Assembly: GCA_025916675.1 (NCBI GenBank) | Contig: CP098402.1 | Location: 1,297,205 to 1,361,204 of the forward strand | From: Phycisphaera sp. | Lineage (GTDB): Bacteria > Planctomycetota > Phycisphaerae > Phycisphaerales > UBA1924 | Direction of reading: 5' to 3' | DNA: 64,000 nucleotides | In this document: piece after piece, positions 58,671 through 64,000 of the stretch | Numbering within the stretch: position 1 is the first letter of the stretch | How the letters are laid out: every line of letters starts with the position of its first letter | Notes under the pieces: model-generated | Seen by the model: the letters and a program-made list of their open reading frames with translations, nothing else | The model's database searches: none | Told to the model about the DNA's origin: nothing | Program-made: the position numbers and the translations under genes

Positions 58671-60704
58671 TCAGCCGCCAGGCAGGTGCTTCTCGATCCA
58701 GTCGTCCTGCCTCAACACGTGCCCGCGGTTCACGCGGTCGCGGTGCTCGGCCTTCTTCTGGGCCCGCGTGATCGCGATGCGAGCCAGGCGGTCGCTGGTG
58801 AGTTCTTCTCTGGCCGTCCGGCGGCGGATGAAGGCGGCCAGCTGTGGGGCGTTGTGGTCGACCAGCTCGTCCTCGAGGCTGGCGAAGATCTGGGCGCTGC
58901 CGGGGTCGCCCTGGCGGCCGGCGCGGCCGATGAACTGGCGATCGATGCGTTTCGAGGCATGCAATTCGGTCAGGATGACGTGCAGGCCGCCGGCTTCGCG
59001 CGCGGCCTTGTCCAGAATAATGTCGGTGCCGCGGCCGGCCATGTTGGTGGCCACCGTGATCGAGCCGCTCTGGCCGGCGTCGGCGATCAGCTCGGCCTCG
59101 GTGGCGTCGAAGTTGGCGTTGAGGACCTGGTGGGGCAGGCCGCGGGCTTCGAGCCGCTCACTAATCCTCTCGCTGACCTCGATGGAGCGCGTGCCCACGA
59201 GCACCGGCCGCCCCTGGGCGTGCTGGGCGACGACCGAGTCGACGATTGCCGCGAACTTGGCGCTGGCCGAGCGGAAGATGCGCGTGGGCATCTGCTCGCG
59301 GATGAGCGGCTCGTTGGTTGGCATGACGACGACCGGACGCGAGTAGACGGTCTCGATCTCGCCGCGGGCATCGATGGCCGTGCCGCTCATGCCGGCGAGG
59401 AACCTGTAACTTCTAAAAAACCTCTGGAAGCTGACCCGCGCGAGGGTCTCGCGGTCGGCGGTGACCTCGACGCCTTCCTTGGCCTCGACGGCTTGGTGCA
59501 GCCCGTGCTCCCAGGATCGGTCGGCCAGGTAGCGGCCGGTGTACTCATCAACGATGACCACGCGGCCGTCGACGATCTGGTAGTGGTGCCCTCGCAAGTA
59601 GCAATGCCGAGCGGCAAGGGCTTGCTTGATGAGTTCTTCGGCGCGGCGCGGCGCCTTCCAGATGGCGGCTTCTTCTTCGGCGAAGAGGTCCTTGAGTCGT
59701 TCGCGACCGCGACGCTTGAGCTCCGCCCGGCGGCGGACGTGCTCGACGGTGTAATCGGGGCCCTCGTCCAGGCGGTTGGCGAGCTTGGCGGCGGTTGCGT
59801 AGACCGGGCCCATCTCGTCCTCCTTGCGCGCTTGGGCGATGATGAGCGGGACAACGCCCTCGTCGATAAGCACGGCGTCGGCCTCGTCGACCAAGGCGGC
59901 GTGCAGCCCGGGCACGAGCGGAGCGAGCCCGGCGGCCTCGGGGCGGTTGCCCATGCGCGCCAGGGCCTGGCGGCCGGTCCACGGCGTCTTGAGCTTGCCG
60001 ATGCGGAGCTGGTCTCGCAGCCAGTCTGCGGTGATCTGCTTAGGCGTGCCGTACACGATGTGCCGGGCGTAGATACCCGAGCGTTCCTGCGGCGAGAGCT
60101 CCTGCGTGATGGCGCCGACGGTCAGGCCGCAGCGGGTGTAGATGGGCTTGCGGCTGGTGGCGTCGCGGTCGGCCAGGTAGTCGTTGACCGTGAGCACATG
60201 CAGCCGCTTGCGGCTCCACGCGATGAGCGGGGCGGCGATGGAGCCGGTGAGGGTCTTGCCCTCGCCGGTGGCCATCTCGACGACGCGGCCGTGGTAGAGC
60301 CCCAGCGCGCCGGCGAGCTGGACGACGTAGGGCTCCTGGGCGGTCTCGCGACGGGCGACTTCGCGCATGAGGGCCATGGCGCTGCGGAGTTGATCGGGAT
60401 CGACCCGGCCGCGCACGAACGCTTCACGCGCGGTTCGCACGGCCTCGTCGAGCTGCGATTCGCTCAGGTCAACCACGCCCGAGCGCAGGGCGTCGACGCG
60501 CTTGGCCTCGGCCAGCAAGTTGGTGCGCGTGGTGCGTAAACGATCGACGCGGGCGCGCGCCTTGACGGCGAGCGTATCGAGCCCGGTGTAGTGCTCGGGC
60601 TTGCGCTGGCGGGCGCGGAGGGCCTGGAACATGACCTCGTAGCGCGTCAGCTCGCTGACGGCCTGGCCGGGATTGGGCGCTGGCATGGAGGGCGTGGCGG
60701 TCAT
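58671..60704 (-). CDS. Short SecA-like ATPase (accessory translocase motor)
   Basis: A 677-residue protein against about 850-950 for housekeeping SecA. Motor motifs are intact: ATGEGKTL (147-151 is GEGKT), VDEADAVLIDEGVVPL (272-287, against VDEVDS-type in SecA), IVDEYTGR, GMSGTA, NMAGRGTDI and GRAGRQGDPGSAQIF. The C-terminus stops after AQKKAEHRDRVNRGHVLRQ, about where the first helix of the two-helix finger lies, so the wing, second finger helix and zinc tail are missing. It follows a PqqD-M50-HlyD gene by three bases and should act with it. It abuts a convergent gene. Confidence 0.85.
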   Translation of the reverse strand: MTATPSMPAPNPGQAVSELTRYEVMFQALRARQRKPEHYTGLDTLAVKARARVDRLRTTRTNLLAEAKRVDALRSGVVDLSESQLDEAVRTAREAFVRGRVDPDQLRSAMALMREVARRETAQEPYVVQLAGALGLYHGRVVEMATGEGKTLTGSIAAPLIAWSRKRLHVLTVNDYLADRDATSRKPIYTRCGLTVGAITQELSPQERSGIYARHIVYGTPKQITADWLRDQLRIGKLKTPWTGRQALARMGNRPEAAGLAPLVPGLHAALVDEADAVLIDEGVVPLIIAQARKEDEMGPVYATAAKLANRLDEGPDYTVEHVRRRAELKRRGRERLKDLFAEEEAAIWKAPRRAEELIKQALAARHCYLRGHHYQIVDGRVVIVDEYTGRYLADRSWEHGLHQAVEAKEGVEVTADRETLARVSFQRFFRSYRFLAGMSGTAIDARGEIETVYSRPVVVMPTNEPLIREQMPTRIFRSASAKFAAIVDSVVAQHAQGRPVLVGTRSIEVSERISERLEARGLPHQVLNANFDATEAELIADAGQSGSITVATNMAGRGTDIILDKAAREAGGLHVILTELHASKRIDRQFIGRAGRQGDPGSAQIFASLEDELVDHNAPQLAAFIRRRTAREELTSDRLARIAITRAQKKAEHRDRVNRGHVLRQDDWIEKHLPGG

Positions 60705-60707
60705 GGG

Positions 60708-62888
60708 TTAGATGTCGATGCGCCCCTGCACGAGCTGGCGGAGGCGATCGACCCATTGGCCCAGCAGCGGACGGGGGGGGAGCGAGAAGCGGACGGCCAC
60801 GCGCTCGCCCGGCATGGGTGGGAGCGTGGTCGTCGCCCCATCGAAATTGGCTTCCATCTCGACGATGAATCGTGGACGCATGGCCTGGGGCGATTGTCCC
60901 TCCCGACGATCCGTCTGCACCTGGCCGCCGCCGATATCAGCCAGGGCGGGATGGGGCAGCGAGCGATCGCCCGCGTCGCGACGGACAAACTCGGTGACAT
61001 CGAACGCGACCCCAGGCTGGGTGTGCCGGCGGATCTCGGCCGAGAAATCGTCCTCGAAATTCATGGTCTGGAGCCAGTCGGCCTGGCGCTGGTCCATGGA
61101 GGCGACCACGCGGATGTCGTTGCTGGCCACCACGGTGCAGATGGGCTGGCCCAACTGGACGTACTGCCCCGCGAGCTTGCGGGGATCGTCCGAGATGAAC
61201 CCGTCGTGCGGCGCGCGCATCGTCAGTGACGCGACTCGTTCCTCAAGGAACGCCAGGCGTTCGAGCAGCACGGCCCGCCGCTCGGTCATGAGATCGGCGA
61301 TGGGCACGCCCTGGGCCATGGCCGCCTTGAACCGGGCCTCGAGCTCACGGAATTGTCCCGAGGTCTGCGCCAACTGTGCGAGCAACTCGGGATTCTCGGC
61401 GATGGCGATGGTCTGATCTGCCGTGACGTATTCGCCCGGGCTCACGAGCACGTCGGCCACGAATCCGTCGGCACCCGCGAACACGCCGGTGAACCGCTCG
61501 CTCTCGACGACCGCGCTGGCGCGCCGGTGGTCGGGCATCGGCACGGCCCCCAGCAGCAATCCAGCGGCACCAACAGCCAGGATACTCGTGAGCACGGCGC
61601 GAGAGCGCTTGTCGGCGATCTGCGGGCTGGTCGCCAGCCAGTGCGTCCACTTGCCGAAGGGCATGATGAACCACACCGCGGCGGTCCAGATCGCCAGCAC
61701 GAGCCCCAGCCCGAACATCTGGCCCATCACGAACAGCGTGATCGAGAAGAACAGGAACACGCGGTAGGCCATGGCTGCCCAGCCATAGGTGATGAGCCAG
61801 GGCTTCTCGCCGGGCTGGATGGTGGGGGGCTTGGCGTTCTTGATGCGGTACATGTGCTTCTGAAACTGGTACTTGATGAGGTTCTGGGCCCGCTGCATGA
61901 GGTTCGGGGCCTCGAGCAGGTCGCTAAGGATGTAGTAGCCATCGAAACGCATGAGCGGGTTGGCGTTGAAGAGGATCGTGCTGATGCTGGCTGTCAGCAT
62001 CGCGCTGTAGGCGAACTGGTTGACCACGCCGCCGGTGTCGAGGGTGGCCAGCCACACGAACCCCGCGATGGAGGCCGCGGCCAGCTCGAAGATCATGCCC
62101 GCCGCGCCGACGGACATCCGCTGCCACTTGCTGGCGAAGGCCCAGGTGCTCGACGCGTCGACAAATGGTGCCGGGAACATGACGAGCATCATGATGCCGA
62201 GTTCGGGCACTTGGCCGCCGAATCGCTTGCACACCAGGCCGTGGCCGCTCTCGTGGATGATCTTGCTAATCACGAACACGACCATGAGCCAGGGCCAGTT
62301 GGCCGGGGCGATGGCGCCCTGGAAGCGGGTCGAGTCGAACAGCGCACCCGCCTCGCTCGCCAGGGCGAGCAGGGCGCTGAACAGCAGCACGCACCAGGCG
62401 ATGAAGCCCCAGCGGTTGAGCAGCGGCCGCACGATGGGCTCGAGGGCCGTGAAGATCGAATCCGGATTGAACAGCCGGATGCGGAAGTACATGATGCCCA
62501 TGGCCTGGCCGATGGCCTTCTTCTTCACGCGCTCGCGGCCGCGGCGCAGGAGCTGGTCGGTCTCGGGCGTGTCGTCGGCCTTCAGCAGGTTGGCGTTGTA
62601 GAGCTGGCTGATGAGCTCGACCGTCTCCACCTGCGTCGGCGCCGCGTCGCCGTGGGTTTCCAGGCACAGGTGCCAGGTTTCTTCGACCGTGCGCTTGCCG
62701 TCGAGCAGGCACACGAACTCGTAGGCCATGGGCGTGAGGCGGTAGAACTGGTTGCTGGCCGGGTCGTGCACCACGTGCCATCGCCGGCCGCGGTAGTGCT
62801 GGCGGGTGATCTGCGTGTGCGAGCGCAGGCGCGGCTTCATCGCACGCACGCGGCTCCACATCGGGCTGAAGGTCGGGCGTTCGCTCAT
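60708..62888 (-). CDS. PqqD-like / M50 metalloprotease / HlyD-like fusion
   Basis: A 726-residue protein. Residues 28-105 look like a PqqD-type peptide-binding winged helix (RRWHVVHDPASNQFYRLTP, GKRTVEETW). Residues 155-440 are a polytopic M50 (site-2-protease-type) core with the zinc motif IIHESGHGL (212-216 HESGH) and the late NANPLMRFDGYY (Asp ligand). Residues about 460-640 are a barrel-sandwich adaptor (VVESERFTGVFAGADGFVAD, coiled coil, APHDGFISD). The combination could receive a peptide, cut it in the membrane and pass it to an export path. It is 13 bases from the preceding adaptor gene. Confidence 0.85.
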   Translation of the reverse strand: MSERPTFSPMWSRVRAMKPRLRSHTQITRQHYRGRRWHVVHDPASNQFYRLTPMAYEFVCLLDGKRTVEETWHLCLETHGDAAPTQVETVELISQLYNANLLKADDTPETDQLLRRGRERVKKKAIGQAMGIMYFRIRLFNPDSIFTALEPIVRPLLNRWGFIAWCVLLFSALLALASEAGALFDSTRFQGAIAPANWPWLMVVFVISKIIHESGHGLVCKRFGGQVPELGIMMLVMFPAPFVDASSTWAFASKWQRMSVGAAGMIFELAAASIAGFVWLATLDTGGVVNQFAYSAMLTASISTILFNANPLMRFDGYYILSDLLEAPNLMQRAQNLIKYQFQKHMYRIKNAKPPTIQPGEKPWLITYGWAAMAYRVFLFFSITLFVMGQMFGLGLVLAIWTAAVWFIMPFGKWTHWLATSPQIADKRSRAVLTSILAVGAAGLLLGAVPMPDHRRASAVVESERFTGVFAGADGFVADVLVSPGEYVTADQTIAIAENPELLAQLAQTSGQFRELEARFKAAMAQGVPIADLMTERRAVLLERLAFLEERVASLTMRAPHDGFISDDPRKLAGQYVQLGQPICTVVASNDIRVVASMDQRQADWLQTMNFEDDFSAEIRRHTQPGVAFDVTEFVRRDAGDRSLPHPALADIGGGQVQTDRREGQSPQAMRPRFIVEMEANFDGATTTLPPMPGERVAVRFSLPPRPLLGQWVDRLRQLVQGRIDI

Positions 62889-62901
62889 GTTCGCGGGCCC
62901 C

Positions 62902-64000
62902 CTAGTACCACAGCCACAGGCGGGCGGTATCGAGCAGGCGCCGGCTGAGCACCCAGATGATGCGCTTGTCGCCCGTGTCGATGTACGCGATGCCCTCCAT
63001 GCCCGGGCGCAGCCAGCCAGGCGGGTTGGTCAGCGTGCCGCGGAGCTCGAAGACGTTGCTGCCCTCGTCGGGCTGGCCCAAGGGCACGAGGCTGGTGGCG
63101 TTGAACTCGAACCGCTCGCCGGGTCGGGCTCGGGTCGCGAAGCCGCCGATGCTCTCGGGCGAGACGTAGCCGATGTCGTTGTCCGGAACGCGGGCGATGA
63201 CTTCGAGCTCGTCGAGGTTGGCGATGCGGAACACCGGCTCACCCACGTTGATGGCCGAGCCGATCATGCGCCTGGGGTCGCCCGAGACGATGGTGCCATC
63301 AATGGGCGCGACCATCACGGCGCGTTCGATCTGCACGTCGATGTACCGCAGGCGCGCTTGTTCCTGCTCGAGCCGGCCGAGCGCCTGGTCCGCGGCGTTG
63401 AGGTCGCCCTCCTTGCGGGCCTCGTCGGCTTCTCGCCTGGCCGCGGAAACCGAGGCTTGCGAGTCGATGCGGCTCTCGCGGAGTTCGGTCGTGTCCAGCA
63501 TCATGAGAACGTCGCCCTTGGCCACCTGGACGCCCGGCCTGATGCGCTCGGGCACGCTGGCGATGATGCCCGCGAAGGGCGCCGCCACCGCACGCTCGTG
63601 GACGGCCGACAACTCGGCCTGCGCGTCGATGCGGTAGGGAATCTTGACAAACGTGACAATTAATAGCGTTACGAGCGCGACGAGCGCGGCAACCTTCCAC
63701 GCCGTGTGCCGCGGGCCAACGAGCCAGGTGCCGCTCTTGAGCACGCTGTGCCAGGCGCGCTGGGGGATCGGCCGATCGTCGCTGCGGCGCAGTTCGATGA
63801 CCGGACCCACGAGGTCGAGCGTGGCCTGGAGCAGTTCGAGCTTGGCGGGTTCAAGCTGGTCTTCTTCGGAAAGCTCGATGGTGACCACACCGACGACGCG
63901 CTCACCCGCCCGGATGGGCAGCGAGGCGACCTTGAGGCGGGCGTCCGACGACGCGAGCTGCCGGTGGGCGTGCGTGACGGCTCCCGAGAGCGTGGGATCG
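62902..64000 (-). CDS. GAF-like / HlyD-type membrane adaptor, 5' end outside window
   Basis: The frame is open to the right edge. The visible part begins DPTLSGAVTHAHRQLASSDA and passes LKVASLPIRAGERVVGVV, the end of a GAF-like domain; it needs no start at 63888. A basic stretch, one membrane helix (WKVAALVALVTLLIVTFV), then a HlyD barrel-sandwich (AVAAPFAGIIASVPERI), a short coiled coil (ARREADEARKEGDLNAAD) and a beta-barrel region (RIANLDELEVIARV) follow. HlyD adaptors link inner-membrane pumps to the outer membrane. The gene is first of the visible three. Confidence 0.8.
   Translation of the reverse strand, partial: DPTLSGAVTHAHRQLASSDARLKVASLPIRAGERVVGVVTIELSEEDQLEPAKLELLQATLDLVGPVIELRRSDDRPIPQRAWHSVLKSGTWLVGPRHTAWKVAALVALVTLLIVTFVKIPYRIDAQAELSAVHERAVAAPFAGIIASVPERIRPGVQVAKGDVLMMLDTTELRESRIDSQASVSAARREADEARKEGDLNAADQALGRLEQEQARLRYIDVQIERAVMVAPIDGTIVSGDPRRMIGSAINVGEPVFRIANLDELEVIARVPDNDIGYVSPESIGGFATRARPGERFEFNATSLVPLGQPDEGSNVFELRGTLTNPPGWLRPGMEGIAYIDTGDKRIIWVLSRRLLDTARLWLWY

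Overview
The window is high-GC bacterial DNA that I read as Planctomycetota, most likely class Phycisphaerae. The pointers are two secreted proteins ending in the duplicated aspartate-rich dockerin-like anchor of that group (ending 36732 and 58670), a family of small exported proteins ending in a Val-Pro-Ala-Pro / hydrophobic / Arg tail (an exosortase-type sorting signal), and a tyrosine integrase of the type common in planctomycetes. Species cannot be told from the sequence.

Positions 1-20575 are the right part of a temperate tailed-phage prophage whose left part lies outside the window. The leftward arm carries, from the left edge, a portal fragment, a gpW-like connector, a zinc-ribbon protein, large and small terminase, two unassigned proteins (one a membrane-anchored PAS protein), then two lipoproteins, a small membrane protein and an XRE-type repressor. 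A control region at 6742-6830 separates it from the rightward arm: a small HTH protein, a CAU tRNA, a second tRNA-like element, RusA-type resolvases, a HAD phosphatase, cytosine and adenine DNA methyltransferases, a free-standing DnaA domain IV, a probable replication protein, a Gp37/Gp68-family protein, a beta-helix tail protein, a second HTH (Xis-like) protein and the integrase. Nearly every junction between 8531 and 19009 is a 4-base ATGA/GTGA overlap. The integrase frame runs into tRNA-Leu(UAA), which marks the attachment site.

Positions 20600-35650 are chromosomal: an MhqD/MhqO-like pair and rdgB (leftward), a repeat-filled 1.1 kb intergenic region, a lower-GC gene for a secreted HExxH protein, an Mrr-type endonuclease, an FN3-like protein, lpxB, a VIT/von Willebrand A exported protein joined to an OmpR-type two-component pair, and a lipoprotein. 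Positions 35800-43150 hold a dockerin-anchored propeller protein, three zinc-ribbon membrane proteins (two of them tandem ankyrin paralogues), a second FN3-like protein and a sorting-signal protein. Positions 43142-49206 are a leftward surface-glycan cluster: glycosyltransferase, Wzt-type ATPase, sulfotransferase, and a sulfotransferase-methyltransferase fusion. Then come small membrane proteins, an M24 aminopeptidase, tilS and a run of four sorting-signal paralogues, one of them broken, followed by an FG-GAP/dockerin protein.

The right end (58671-64000, leftward) holds the most unusual set: a short SecA-like ATPase, a PqqD-M50 metalloprotease-HlyD fusion, and a GAF-like/HlyD adaptor running off the edge. 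I read this as a candidate undescribed export or processing machine. The non-coding DNA is also unusual: three intergenic arrays keep an exact 21-base period, one stretch has a 15-base period, and a composite palindromic element occurs twice in opposite orientations.
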